Shown: positions 32,463 through 41,419 of the stretch, piece after piece | Layout: each line of letters opens with the position of its first letter | Numbering within the stretch: the stretch's first letter is position 1 | From: Thermoanaerobaculales bacterium | GTDB lineage: Bacteria > Acidobacteriota > Thermoanaerobaculia > Thermoanaerobaculales > Sulfomarinibacteraceae | DNA: 64,000 nt | Assembly: GCA_035358815.1 (NCBI GenBank) | Contig: DAOPQC010000002.1 | Coordinates: forward strand, 187,306 to 251,305 | Direction: 5' to 3' | Position numbers and translations under genes: made by a program | The notes under the pieces: generated by a model | Databases searched by the model: none | What the model saw: the letters and a program-made list of their open reading frames with translations, nothing else | What the model was told of the DNA's origin: nothing

Positions 32463-34598
32463 ATGACCACCGCGTCGCATCCTTCAGGGCGTGGCCGCGC
32501 CCCAGGCGACCCGCTGCCCCCCGGCGGCGTGGGCACACCCACCCGAATCGTGGTCGTCGAGGACGAAGGCGTGGTGGCGCTGCACCTGGAGTCCCTCCTG
32601 ACAGGCTGGGGGTTCGATGTCGTCGCCACTGTGCCGACCGGCGAGAAGGCGGTGGCGCTGGCGGACGACTCGCCACCCGACGTGATCTTGATGGACATCC
32701 GTCTTCAGGGGGAAATGGACGGGATCGCTGCTGCCGCCGCCATTCGCTCCCGACACGACATCCCGATCATCTTCGTCACCGCATTCTCCGACGACACCAC
32801 CGTTCGCATGGTGGGTGGCGCCGGCGCGTACGGATTCCTTCGCAAGCCCTTCGACGAACGCGACCTCCGAATCGCGCTCGAGATCGCCCTTCTACGCCAC
32901 CGCGCGGACTCGGCGCTGCATCAGCGCCGTGAGTGGCTCGACGCCACGCTGTCGAGCGTCGCAGACGGGGTGATCGCGACGGACCGGGTCGGTCGGGTCC
33001 AGTTCGTGAACCCCGCAGCCGAGCGGCTGACGGGGTGGTCACAGTCGCAGGCGATCGACCACGATCTGGCCGACGTGCTGCGCGGGTCTCCGGACGACGG
33101 CGACACGTCGCCCGCCGAGGCCGCGCGCGGCGCACTCGCCGATGGACAGGAGGGCCCCGGGGCGTCGGTCGTCACGCTGGCGCGCAGCGACGGCACCGAG
33201 GTCGCGATCGAGCTGCGTGCGGCCCCGATTCAGGCCGCGCGGGAAGACGTCGGCGGTGCGGTGCTCCTGTTCCACGATGTCAGCGAGCGGCGCCGCCACG
33301 AGGAGCAGCTGCTGCGCCTCGCCCACCACGACTCGCTGACCGGGCTGCCGACTCGGATCATGTTCGAGGAGCGGCTCGGTCAGGCACTCGACCAGAGCCG
33401 GCGTACGGGGCGCCCGGTCGGGGTCGTCGTCGTCGACCTCGACCGGTTCAAGGAGGTCAACGACGGCCTCGGCCACGTCGCCGGCGACCGGTTGCTGGCC
33501 GCGGCCGCAGAGCGGGTCCGCGATTCCTTGCGGCGATCGGACACCGCGGCCCGGATCGGCGGCGACGAAATCGCGATCGTGCTGCCCGACCTGGAGTCCG
33601 CCGCCGGAGCGAGCCGGGTTGCCGAGAAGCTCGTCGAGGCGTTCTCCCACCCCTTCATCATCGACGGCAGAGAGATCGTCTCGACAATCAGTGCCGGCGT
33701 GTCGGTATTTCCGCGCGATGCGGAAGGGTCGGCGGCGCTGGTCGAGCGCGCCGACGAGGCCCTGTATCGCGCCAAGCAGGGCGGCCGGAACCGTGCCATG
33801 GCGCACGAGGGGTTCGCTCACGGATCGGAGCCCCAGGTCCGCGTTCTCGAACGGGACCTGCGGCAGGCCTACGAACTCGGTCAGTTCGAGGTCCACTACC
33901 AGCCGATCTTCTCACTGCCCGACCGGAGGCTGTCGGGCGCGGAGGCGCTCGTGCGGTGGCGGCACCCTGACCACGGTCTGATCCCGGCCGCCGATTTCCT
34001 GGCCACGGCGTTCCGCACCGGCCTGATCGCGCCGATCACCGACCAGGTGCTGGTCTCCGCCTGTGCCCGGGCGGTGCGATGGGGATTCCACCACCGGGGG
34101 CTCGCCATCGCCGTGAACCTGAACGACTCCCAACTGCTGCGTCGCAACCTCGCGTGCGCGGTCAGCGACGCCCTCTCCCGCTCACGGCTCCAACCCGCGC
34201 GGCTGCAGCTCGAGGTTGCCGAGCGCGTGGTGGTCGACCGGCCATCGGCCCAGGTCACCGCGAACCTCGACGAGCTGCGCCGGCTCGGCGCGAAGGTGAC
34301 CCTCGACGGCTTCGGCTCGTTCCAGGCCGCGCTGGTCTCGCTGCGACGGCTCAGGCTCGATTCCCTGAAGATCGACCGCACCCTGATCAGCGGCGTGCCC
34401 GACGATCCCGCCGCCTGCGCCATCGTCAATGCGGCGCTCTCGAGCGCCCGCAGCATCGGGATCGAGACCTCGGCCGGCGGCGTCGAACACGAGCGGCAGC
34501 TGGCCTGGCTGGCTGCCCGCGGCTGCCGCCTCGTGCAGGGGTTCCTGCTCGGCGCCGCGTGCCCCGCGGACGACTTCGAGCGCCGATTCCTCGGCTGA
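32463..34598 (+). CDS. REC-PAS-GGDEF protein with degenerate EAL domain
   Basis: 711 residues. Receiver (Asp78 in VILMDIR), PAS (WLDATLSSVADGVIATDRVG), GGDEF (LTGLPTRIMFEERL; catalytic loop RIGGDEIAIVL, with the inhibitory RxxD site RRSD kept) and EAL (GAEALVRWRHP). In the EAL domain the DDFGTG motif reads LDGFGSF and AEGVE reads AGGVE, so metal-binding residues are lost. It is therefore probably a diguanylate cyclase with a non-catalytic EAL that may bind c-di-GMP. It is divergent from the sigma54 activator, with about 200 bp between them. Input is probably from the histidine kinase encoded next (convergent). Confidence 0.92.
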   Translation: MTTASHPSGRGRAPGDPLPPGGVGTPTRIVVVEDEGVVALHLESLLTGWGFDVVATVPTGEKAVALADDSPPDVILMDIRLQGEMDGIAAAAAIRSRHDIPIIFVTAFSDDTTVRMVGGAGAYGFLRKPFDERDLRIALEIALLRHRADSALHQRREWLDATLSSVADGVIATDRVGRVQFVNPAAERLTGWSQSQAIDHDLADVLRGSPDDGDTSPAEAARGALADGQEGPGASVVTLARSDGTEVAIELRAAPIQAAREDVGGAVLLFHDVSERRRHEEQLLRLAHHDSLTGLPTRIMFEERLGQALDQSRRTGRPVGVVVVDLDRFKEVNDGLGHVAGDRLLAAAAERVRDSLRRSDTAARIGGDEIAIVLPDLESAAGASRVAEKLVEAFSHPFIIDGREIVSTISAGVSVFPRDAEGSAALVERADEALYRAKQGGRNRAMAHEGFAHGSEPQVRVLERDLRQAYELGQFEVHYQPIFSLPDRRLSGAEALVRWRHPDHGLIPAADFLATAFRTGLIAPITDQVLVSACARAVRWGFHHRGLAIAVNLNDSQLLRRNLACAVSDALSRSRLQPARLQLEVAERVVVDRPSAQVTANLDELRRLGAKVTLDGFGSFQAALVSLRRLRLDSLKIDRTLISGVPDDPAACAIVNAALSSARSIGIETSAGGVEHERQLAWLAARGCRLVQGFLLGAACPADDFERRFLG

Positions 34599-34624
34599 GC
34601 CCCGCGGCGGCGACAGGCGGCCCG

Positions 34625-36295
34625 TCACGCGAAGCGTGCGGGGAAGCGGACCACGACCCGCCGCCCCGCGGCGACATCGAGCTCGACGGTACCGCCGAGC
34701 TGATGGGTCAGCAGCTCGACCATGTGGAGGCCGAAGCCGCCCCGTTCGGCGGCTGCCGTCCCAACGCCGTCATCCTCGACGGCGAGCTCGACCTCGCCGG
34801 AGGCCCCTTCCCGGAGGCTGACGAGAACGGTGCCGCTTCGTCCCGTCGGGAAGGCGTGCTTGAGCGCATTGCTCAGCAGCTCGGTCAGGATCAGGCCGCA
34901 CGGGATCGCCCGCTCCAGGTCGAGGGTCACCTCCGAGATCTCGCGGCGGACGGTGATCCTTCCCGATGCGTCATCCTGCGACTGGACCAGCGTCCGGACC
35001 ACCTGATCGATGTACCTGCCGAGATCGACGCGCTCGAAGTCTCCAGACCTGTAGAGCTGCTCGTGGACCAGCGACATCGTCCTGATGCGCCCGCGCATCG
35101 CCCGGAACACCTCGCGCGCCATCGGGTCCTCGATGTCGCGCTCGTGCAGGCTGAGCAGGCTCGAGATCACCGCCATGTTGTTCTTCACCCGGTGGTGGAT
35201 CTCCTTGAGCAGGATCTCCCGCTGGGCCAGCGCCCGCTCGAGCTTCGCCTCGTGCTCGTGCCGGTCGGTGACGTCGCGCCCGACCGACTGGTACTCGATC
35301 AGCCGGGCCTGGTCGTCGAACAGCGCGTGGTTCACGAAGCTGACCCAGCGGGTCCTGCCATCCGCGGCGGTCCAGGTGATCTCGTTCTTGCCGGCCGGGT
35401 GGTCGCTGGTGAGAGTCTCCAGATGGGCCGCCGACTTGCGGCGCATCTCGTCGGACATGAAGTCCCAGAGGCTGCGGCCGAGCAGCTCTGGGCGCTCCCG
35501 GCCTGAGTAGCGGCAGAGCGCATCGTTGACGAACGTCAGCGTTCCGTCGGGCAGGAAGCGCGCGACGAACTCGGTCTGCTGATGCACGATCGCCCGGTAC
35601 CGCTCCTCGCTCGCCCCGAGCGCTTCGACCAGCCGCTCGAGATCGCGCGCGTGCTCCTCGAGCTCGCGGATCGTGGGCCTCATGATCGACACCGAAAGCC
35701 AGACACCCGCCGCCAACAACCCGACCAGGACGCCCGCCGCCAGCAGCCCCGCCCGGATGAACGGCGCCCGCACCTCGGCCATGTCGACCTTGGTCACGAT
35801 GCCCAGATCGAGAGCCTCGACCGGCTCGTAGGCGGCCACCACCCGGACGCCGTCGTGGTCGAGCCCGATCATGGTCCCGGACAGGCCCTGGAGGGCGCGG
35901 AACATCGGCTGCGCGAGGACGCCGTCGAACGGCAGCCGGTCGTCCGCCTGCATCGATCCCCTTCCATGCCGCATCAGGAACGCGATCTGGTCCCCTTCGC
36001 GTCGGGCCAGCACGGTCTCCTGGGTTGCACCGTGGAGCTGGAATCGACGGTGGGCGTCGAGGAACAGGGTGAGGGCCTCGCGCTCGGCCTCCTGCCGATC
36101 CCCCAGGTGCTCTTCGCGCTCGAAACGCACCATGGACTCGAGCCAGCGCGCCTCTCTCCCGGCACTCACAGCGAGACGCTGGCGCTCGACGTCCACCGCC
36201 GCGTGGTACATGACGGAGAAGCCGATGACCGCGGTCGCGACCGCCACCGCCAACATGATCGCAATCAGTGCGCGCGCACGAACCTGACGCTTCAT
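34625..36295 (-). CDS. Membrane sensor histidine kinase (HisKA_2 type) with PAS domain
   Basis: About 556 residues. Three in-frame ATGs are close (36307, 36301, 36295). Only 36295 has a well-spaced GAGG (6 nt), giving MKRQVRARALIAIM. Two TM helices (LIAIMLAVAVATAVIGFSV and LLAAGVLVGLLAAGVWLSV) enclose a periplasmic sensor of about 160 residues. A PAS domain (FLPDGTLTFVNDALCRYSG) follows, then the HisKA_2 box ILLKEIHHRVKNNMAVIS with the phospho-acceptor His, and an ATPase domain (LSNALKHAFP, DDGVGT, GFGLHMVELL). The kinase is orphan-like. Candidate partners are the two receiver proteins encoded alongside it. Confidence 0.92.
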   Translation of the reverse strand: MKRQVRARALIAIMLAVAVATAVIGFSVMYHAAVDVERQRLAVSAGREARWLESMVRFEREEHLGDRQEAEREALTLFLDAHRRFQLHGATQETVLARREGDQIAFLMRHGRGSMQADDRLPFDGVLAQPMFRALQGLSGTMIGLDHDGVRVVAAYEPVEALDLGIVTKVDMAEVRAPFIRAGLLAAGVLVGLLAAGVWLSVSIMRPTIRELEEHARDLERLVEALGASEERYRAIVHQQTEFVARFLPDGTLTFVNDALCRYSGRERPELLGRSLWDFMSDEMRRKSAAHLETLTSDHPAGKNEITWTAADGRTRWVSFVNHALFDDQARLIEYQSVGRDVTDRHEHEAKLERALAQREILLKEIHHRVKNNMAVISSLLSLHERDIEDPMAREVFRAMRGRIRTMSLVHEQLYRSGDFERVDLGRYIDQVVRTLVQSQDDASGRITVRREISEVTLDLERAIPCGLILTELLSNALKHAFPTGRSGTVLVSLREGASGEVELAVEDDGVGTAAAERGGFGLHMVELLTHQLGGTVELDVAAGRRVVVRFPARFA

Positions 36296-36500
36296 CCACA
36301 TCCTCATCGCGTGGGCGGTCGTCCCGCGTGCCGCGGCCGCAACCCGCCATGCCCCCGCGAGCACCAGCTCCGCTCTTCGGACCCAAACGCTGCGCCCGAG
36401 ACTATGCCAGACGGCGGCCCGCTTCGCAAACGCCGCGGCGGCGGCGAGCGGGCGTCGGCCGGGCCGCTGCACGGCGGCGCACCCCGGCTGTGACCGGTGG

Positions 36501-36514
36501 GTGACCTTGGTCAC
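36501..36514 (+). promoter_or_regulatory. CRP/FNR-type operator of the decahaem cytochrome gene (class II geometry)
   Basis: GTGACC-TT-GGTCAC is a perfect palindrome containing GTGA-N6-TCAC. A TATATA -10 element lies at 36537-36542, predicting a start near 36549. The palindrome centre (36507.5) is then at -41.5, the textbook class II activator position. The gene start at 36576 carries a very strong AGGAGGTGA. Confidence 0.65.
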
Positions 36515-36575
36515 GGCAGATACATTCATTGATGCCTATATATCCAACTGTAGAAATTGGATCAGGAGGTGATTC

Positions 36576-38672
36576 ATGAGCCCACTGGGGAAGGACTGTG
36601 CGCAGCGGCCGGGAGGCCACCGTTCCGCAGCCGCGCCGCGCCTGGTGACCAAGGCGGACGGCGCAGCAGCCGCGGCGCATCGTCGGCGGGCCCCTCGGCG
36701 GCCACCGGCGGCGCTCCTGCTCGTCCTGCTGGCGCTCGCGATCGTCCCCGGGACGGCCGCGGCCCGTGACCCGATCACCATCGTCCTCTCGACCGACCAG
36801 CCGATCTACGCGCCGGGCGGCGCCGTCGCCGTCACCGCCCTCGCCTCCTACGCCGACGGCTCGCCGGTGACCAGCGTGCGCTCGACCCGCGTCGAGCTGA
36901 AGGACGCGGGCGGCCACCTCGTGCAGCGCGGCGCCCTCACCGATCAGGGTGGCGGGTCGTTCACCTGGAGCACGGCCATCCCTCCCAATGGGTCCCCCGG
37001 CCAGTGGCGGGTCAAGGCCAGGATCGTCGACGCCGCCAACCGGCGCGGCGAGGAGGAGGTGCCGGTGCTGGTGGCGGCCGGCCCGCCCGGCTGCCTCGAC
37101 GCCGACGGCGACGACCACCAGGACGCTGCGTGCGGCGGCGACGACTGCGACGACTCGGATCCGACGATCCACCCGGGCGCCCTCGAGGCCTGCGGCGACG
37201 GCATCGACCAGGACTGCAACGGTGTCGACCTGCCGTGCGGCGCACCGCACAGCGCCCTGACCTGGAACGGGCCCGGAACCTGCCTGCAGTGCCACACCAA
37301 CGAGGCCCACGAGGTCCATGCCTCGGTGATGTACCAGTGGGAGGGGGCGGCGCAGCAGATGGACCACGGCCCCGCGGTCCAGGGCAAGATCTCGGGCGCC
37401 ATCAACAGCTACTGCGTCAACATCCTCGGCAACTGGAACGCCTGCGGCAGCTGCCACGTCGGGCTGGGCCTGCCCCCCGAGCCGGAGGCCTCCCCGCAGC
37501 AGCTCGAGAACATCGACTGCATGCTCTGCCACCAGCAGGAGTACCGCCGCAAGCGGGTCGGCGGGGTCTTCGTGCCCGATGATGCGGCCATGACGATCAC
37601 CATGGACGAGGCGGTTCGCACCGTCCACCGGCCCCAGCGGAGCAACTGCCTGCAGTGCCACGCCAAGGCCGGCGGCGGCGACGCCGTCAAGCGGGGCGAC
37701 ATCACCCTTGCCCACGCTGCCACGACCGACCGGTCCTTCGACGTCCACATGGCGACCACCGGCGCCAACCTGCGATGCCAGCAGTGCCACACCTTCACCG
37801 AGCATCGGGTGGCCGGCAGGGGCTCGGACCTCCGAGCGACCGACTCACCGATCTCGCTCGAGTGCGCCAACTGCCACGCCGCGAGGGCCAGCGGCGGGCA
37901 TGAGAGCTCCTACGTCGATCGCCACACCGCGCGGGTCGCCTGCCAGACCTGCCACATCCCGCTCTACGCCAAGGATGCCAGCGACACGCCGGCGACGGAG
38001 GCCACCGAGGTCTACCGCACCTGGCTCGACACGCACGCCACGCAGCCGCCGTTCCATCCCGCGGCGGAGAAGCTCAATGACCTGGTCCCGGAGTACCGCT
38101 TCTGGAACCGGCGCAACCGAAACTACCTGCTCGGCGACCTCGCGACGATCGATCCTGAGACCAACCGCTACCCGACCTCACGGCCGCTCGGGTCGGTCGA
38201 CGACGATCAGAGCAAGCTCTACGCCTTCAAGTTCAAGACGGCCCACCAGCCGGTGACGCTCGGGCCCGAGCCGACGCTCATCGCCCTCGACACCGCGGTC
38301 TTCTTCGCCACCGCCGACGCCGCGGCCGCCACCGAGGCCGGACTGGTCAACATGGGTCTGCCCGCGGGAACCCCATACGCCTGGATCGAGACCGACACGT
38401 TCCAGATGCTCAACCACGAGGTCAGCCCGTCGGAGCAGGCGCTGCAGTGCGCCGACTGCCACGGCTCGAACGCCCGCATGGACCTTCAGGGGGCGCTCGG
38501 CTACGCGCCCAAGGACGAGCTGTCGGTGCTCTGCGTTCAGTGTCATGGGTGGAAGAGCCCGAAGGGCTTCGTCGAGAACCACGACAAGCACGTCAAGGAC
38601 AAGCGCCGGGACTGCAGCTGGTGCCACGGCTTCAGCCGGCCGGAGCGCGGGCTCCAGCTGCCGCCGGCCTGA
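36576..38672 (+). CDS. Ten-haem cytochrome c with an Ig-like domain and a MopE-like metal-binding motif
   Basis: 698 residues. AGGAGGTGA precedes the ATG by 4-5 nt. The charged N-terminus and hydrophobic stretch (PPAALLLVLLALAIVPG) form an unusually long signal region of about 62 residues. Residues about 65-165 resemble an extracellular beta-sandwich (DQPIYAPGGAVAVTA). Residues about 175-222 carry the MopE-type motif DCDDSDPTIHPGALEAC...GIDQDCNGVD. Ten CxxCH sites follow: CLQCH, CGSCH, CMLCH, CLQCH, CQQCH, CANCH, CQTCH, CADCH, CVQCH, CSWCH. It is a periplasmic or surface electron-transfer protein; joining it to a putative copper- or calcium-binding motif is unusual. The promoter shows a CRP/FNR-type class II site. 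Confidence 0.93.
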   Translation: MSPLGKDCAQRPGGHRSAAAPRLVTKADGAAAAAHRRRAPRRPPAALLLVLLALAIVPGTAAARDPITIVLSTDQPIYAPGGAVAVTALASYADGSPVTSVRSTRVELKDAGGHLVQRGALTDQGGGSFTWSTAIPPNGSPGQWRVKARIVDAANRRGEEEVPVLVAAGPPGCLDADGDDHQDAACGGDDCDDSDPTIHPGALEACGDGIDQDCNGVDLPCGAPHSALTWNGPGTCLQCHTNEAHEVHASVMYQWEGAAQQMDHGPAVQGKISGAINSYCVNILGNWNACGSCHVGLGLPPEPEASPQQLENIDCMLCHQQEYRRKRVGGVFVPDDAAMTITMDEAVRTVHRPQRSNCLQCHAKAGGGDAVKRGDITLAHAATTDRSFDVHMATTGANLRCQQCHTFTEHRVAGRGSDLRATDSPISLECANCHAARASGGHESSYVDRHTARVACQTCHIPLYAKDASDTPATEATEVYRTWLDTHATQPPFHPAAEKLNDLVPEYRFWNRRNRNYLLGDLATIDPETNRYPTSRPLGSVDDDQSKLYAFKFKTAHQPVTLGPEPTLIALDTAVFFATADAAAATEAGLVNMGLPAGTPYAWIETDTFQMLNHEVSPSEQALQCADCHGSNARMDLQGALGYAPKDELSVLCVQCHGWKSPKGFVENHDKHVKDKRRDCSWCHGFSRPERGLQLPPA

Positions 38673-38992
38673 GGGCCGGGCCTCGCGGGGAGCGCCTCCG
38701 GCGTCGCCGCATCCGCTTCCGCTCTCGTCACGGCGGCGTGTCACGGCGAAGCCGCAGGCAGAGCTGGAAGCCGCACGACGAAGCCGGATCCGCGCCCGCT
38801 TCCGGACAGCCGGACGGGCGCTGAAGCTACAAGCAGGCAGGATGCCTGCGCTACAAGGCAGGCTGAGAACCCGGCGACGGGAGCGGCCTGTGGCACAGGC
38901 CGGTGGGCGGTCTGGGAGGACCCGGCCTTGTGCCACCCGCTCGTGGCGCCGCGTCGCCGCGGCCGCAGGCCGCGAGCAAGCCTGCGCTACAA
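38673..38992. other. Intergenic region with repeat elements between the decahaem cytochrome and exbD
   Basis: No gene in 320 bp between convergent genes. A short stem (CCGGCC-TGAG-GGCCGG) spans the cytochrome stop codon. From about 38700 to 38815 lies a repeat containing CGTCACGGCG and GAAGCCGGATCCGCGCCCGC that recurs at 49505-49625. From 38825 to 38870 lies a 25-bp hairpin repeat unit plus a partial one. A further piece of it (AAGCCTGCGCTACAA, about 38978-38992) runs up to the exbD stop codon. Confidence 0.6.
38825..38870. repeat. Dispersed 25-bp hairpin repeat, one full and one partial unit
   Basis: CTACAAGCAGGCAGGATGCC continues TGCGCTACAAGGCAGGCTG. It contains the perfect stem-loop GCAGGCA-GGA-TGCCTGC seen also in unit 3 at 4387. 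Confidence 0.7.
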
Positions 38993-39412
38993 CTACTCGG
39001 GGGGGCGCTCGGCCGACATCTGGATCATCTTGGCACCGACCGAGCGGGCGATGTCGAGCACGTGCACGACCACCCCGTAGTCGGCGTCGCGGTCGCCCCG
39101 CAGGATGATCGCCTGCTCCGGCGCCGTGCCGACCATGTCCCGGATCTTCGCTTCCAGCTCGTCTTCGGCGACCAGCTTGTCGTCGATCCAGACCGTGCCG
39201 TCGGCGGCGACCACGACCACCGGCGGCCGGTCCGCGGCGCCGGCCCCCGGAGACTCGGCGGTCTTGGCCTCGGGGAGCTTGAGCTTCAGGCGCTCGTCGG
39301 AGACGAACTGGGTGGTCACGGCGTAGAAGATCAGCAGCAGGAAGACGCAGTCGATCAGCGGCGCCATCTGCACCTCGGCGCGGCGCCTGCCCTGGAACGG
39401 GGTGAGCCTCAT
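38993..39412 (-). CDS. exbD: ExbD/TolR-family proton-channel subunit
   Basis: 139 residues. The N-terminal cytoplasmic tail (MRLTPFQGRRRAEVQM) is followed by the single TM helix with the conserved Asp (APLIDCVFLLLIFYAV) and a periplasmic domain (KLPEAKTAES, QAIILRGDRDADYGVVVHVLDIA). It starts with a 4-bp overlap (ATGA) on the exbB stop. It is part of the TonB-ExbB-ExbD energy-transducing complex, which powers outer-membrane receptors such as the one at 28082. Confidence 0.95.
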   Translation of the reverse strand: MRLTPFQGRRRAEVQMAPLIDCVFLLLIFYAVTTQFVSDERLKLKLPEAKTAESPGAGAADRPPVVVVAADGTVWIDDKLVAEDELEAKIRDMVGTAPEQAIILRGDRDADYGVVVHVLDIARSVGAKMIQMSAERPPE

Positions 39413-40044
39413 GATGCCGCCTCGGCGCCCGCGCGGGCCTCGTCCCGCTGCCGGACCAGGTGCAGGAACTCGACGATCTTGGCCTCCACCTCGGAGAGGA
39501 TCCCGACCGCCCGCGCCTCCAGGAAGGAGTGTACGAACAGCGCCGGGATGGCGATGATCAGCCCGGCCGCGGTGGTGATCAGCGCCTGGGCGATGCCGGC
39601 CGCGAGCCCTTCGGCGAGGCCCGAGCCCGAGGTCGCCACCACCCCGAAGATCTGGATCATGCCGAGCACCGTCCCGAGCAGTCCCAGCAGCGGAGCGCCC
39701 CCGACGATCGTCGCCAGCGCCCCGAGGCCGCGCTGGAGGCCCATCAGCTCGCGGCGGCCGGTGTCCTCCAGGATCTCCTTGAGCTCGTCGTAGGGAGCGA
39801 AGCGGTTCGCGACCAGCGCCGCCACCAGGTGGGTGAACGGGCCGGGGTTCATCATGCAGTAGTCGGTCGCCGCCTTGTACTGCCGGCTCACCAGGTAGTG
39901 CTGGAGCGTGGACACGGTCTCGTCGCGCAGGTAGTTCTTCCGCCTCAGGACCCACAGCCGCTCGATGATGATCGCCAGCGCCACCAGCGACACCACGCCG
40001 AGCGGGATCATGACCGGCCCGCCGGAAATCAGGATGTCAACCAC
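39409..40044 (-). CDS. exbB: ExbB/TolQ/MotA-family proton-channel subunit
   Basis: 211 residues, starting GTG at 40044 with AAGGAG 6 nt upstream. Three TM segments (VMIPLGVVSLVALAIIIERL, LGALATIVGGAPLLGLLGTVLG, ALITTAAGLIIAIPALFVHS) and the family signature GLLGTVLGMIQIF are present. It assembles as a pentamer with ExbD to use proton motive force. It is the second gene of tonB-exbB-exbD. Confidence 0.95.
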   Translation of the reverse strand: MVDILISGGPVMIPLGVVSLVALAIIIERLWVLRRKNYLRDETVSTLQHYLVSRQYKAATDYCMMNPGPFTHLVAALVANRFAPYDELKEILEDTGRRELMGLQRGLGALATIVGGAPLLGLLGTVLGMIQIFGVVATSGSGLAEGLAAGIAQALITTAAGLIIAIPALFVHSFLEARAVGILSEVEAKIVEFLHLVRQRDEARAGAEAAS

Positions 40045-40083
40045 GTGTCACTCCTTGCCTCGGTCCGCATCGCGTGCCCTCGC

Positions 40084-41040
40084 TCATCGCCGCGGAGGGC
40101 TGGTGTTGTAGAAGAAAGTGATGGTGACGCCCTCCCGGTCCACGCCGGCGAGGTCGGCCGGCAACGGATCGAAGGGCGACGAGTCGGCGATCGCGTCGCG
40201 CGCCGCGAAGTCCATCGGCGGCTTCCCCGACTCGTCGGTGATGGTCAGGCCGGTCACCTCGCCGTTGCGCTCGATGAAGAAGCGGATCCGGACGACGCCG
40301 CTGACACCGAGCCGCGCGATCTCCGGGATCTGCCAGTTGCGCCGGATCGCACGCAGCATCTTGGCCGCGTACGGCCCCCAGTCGTACCACTGGGTGTCGA
40401 AGGACAGCCCGCCCTCGTCGACCCGGCCGCCCTCCCGGTCCGGGCTCTCCGGCAGCCCCCCGACGCCGGGCGGCAGCGCCCAGCTACCCGACGGCGGGAG
40501 CACGATCCTCGGCTCCTCCGCCCGCGGCTGCGGCTGCTCCGTCTCGCCGGCGCCCTCTTCCATCGTCTCCCGCTCCCGCTGGGTCGCATCGTCCGCCGGC
40601 TCGGCAGGTCGCCTCTCGACCGGCTCCCGGGGGGGGCGCTCCGGCGGTGGCACCTGCCGGGTCGACGGGCCCGTCTGCTGCGGCGGCGCGCCCTGGCCGA
40701 GCCAGTCACCGCCGACCGACTGCACGAGCTGCGGGGTGTTCCCGTCCGAGCCCGGGCTGGCGGCCGGCTCGCCCTCGCCGCCGTGGGCGCGCCGGTCGAG
40801 GTCGGACAGCGGCACGCGGTCACTGACCGGAGGCTCCTCGCGGGCGCCCGGCAGGTCGACGAACTCGAACTCGAGCGGGCGCTCGGCCTGCTCGGGCGGC
40901 GCGGTCTGGAAGATCGGGGCTGCCGAGAGGCTCACCGGCCACACCTTCTTCGCGCCCGGGACGACCACGAACAGCAGCAGCAGGTGCAGCGCCAGCGAGA
41001 CGCCGAGCGCGCGGCTGAACAGCGAGCGGTTCCTCTCCAC
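40084..41040 (-). CDS. tonB: TonB energy-transducer protein
   Basis: 318 residues, starting GTG at 41040. One N-terminal TM helix (ALGVSLALHLLLLFVVVPG, with the usual TM His) is followed by a long Pro/Glu-rich periplasmic spacer (about 45-220) and a TonB C-terminal domain (AIRRNWQIPEIARLGVSGVVRIRFFIERNG). It transmits energy from ExbBD to TonB-dependent receptors. A sigma54 promoter ends about 13 bp upstream of the start, linking it in regulation with the TonB receptor operon. Confidence 0.93.
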   Translation of the reverse strand: MERNRSLFSRALGVSLALHLLLLFVVVPGAKKVWPVSLSAAPIFQTAPPEQAERPLEFEFVDLPGAREEPPVSDRVPLSDLDRRAHGGEGEPAASPGSDGNTPQLVQSVGGDWLGQGAPPQQTGPSTRQVPPPERPPREPVERRPAEPADDATQRERETMEEGAGETEQPQPRAEEPRIVLPPSGSWALPPGVGGLPESPDREGGRVDEGGLSFDTQWYDWGPYAAKMLRAIRRNWQIPEIARLGVSGVVRIRFFIERNGEVTGLTITDESGKPPMDFAARDAIADSSPFDPLPADLAGVDREGVTITFFYNTSPPRR

Positions 41041-41419
41041 ACCCCTACCCTAGCAGGCTCGAGTGCAAGTTCCCTGCCACCTCAACCCCCGATGCCGCCC
41101 GACGACCGCCTCGGATGCGGTTCGGGCGCCCACGCCGGGAGCCCCCCGGTGCCGTCGAACTGCAAGGATAGCTCGAGATAGCCGGATCCAGGTCGCCATG
41201 CACCGCGCATCGGGCCGCTCGGCCGTGCCGCCGTGGCAGGGCCTGCGGGTCAGGCTGACGCGCCCCGCTCGCCGGCCGGCAGGCGGTTCGAAGCACGGCC
41301 TGGCGCACTCCTCCGGCGGGCTGGAATTCGTGCGTCCGGGCGGGGGTTTTCTAAAAAGGAGCCCGGTATGGGTGTCGGGCCTCCGCCAAACCACCAACAC
41401 CACACGGGAGGAAACTGCA
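41041..41419. other. Divergent intergenic region between tonB and yceI
   Basis: No gene in 379 bp. The left end holds the sigma54 promoter for tonB. The right third carries a GGGGGTTTTCTAAAAAGGAG stretch and the yceI ribosome-binding site (GGGAGGAAAC). I see no clear -35/-10 pair for yceI. Confidence 0.5.
41064..41079 (-). promoter_or_regulatory. Sigma54 (-24/-12) promoter of tonB-exbB-exbD
   Basis: On the minus strand TGGCAG-GGAAC-TTGCA: the -24 GG (41078-41077) and -12 GC (41066-41065) have the required 10-bp spacing, and there is one mismatch to TGGCAC-N5-TTGCA. Start predicted near 41053, 13 nt before the tonB GTG. Confidence 0.72.
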
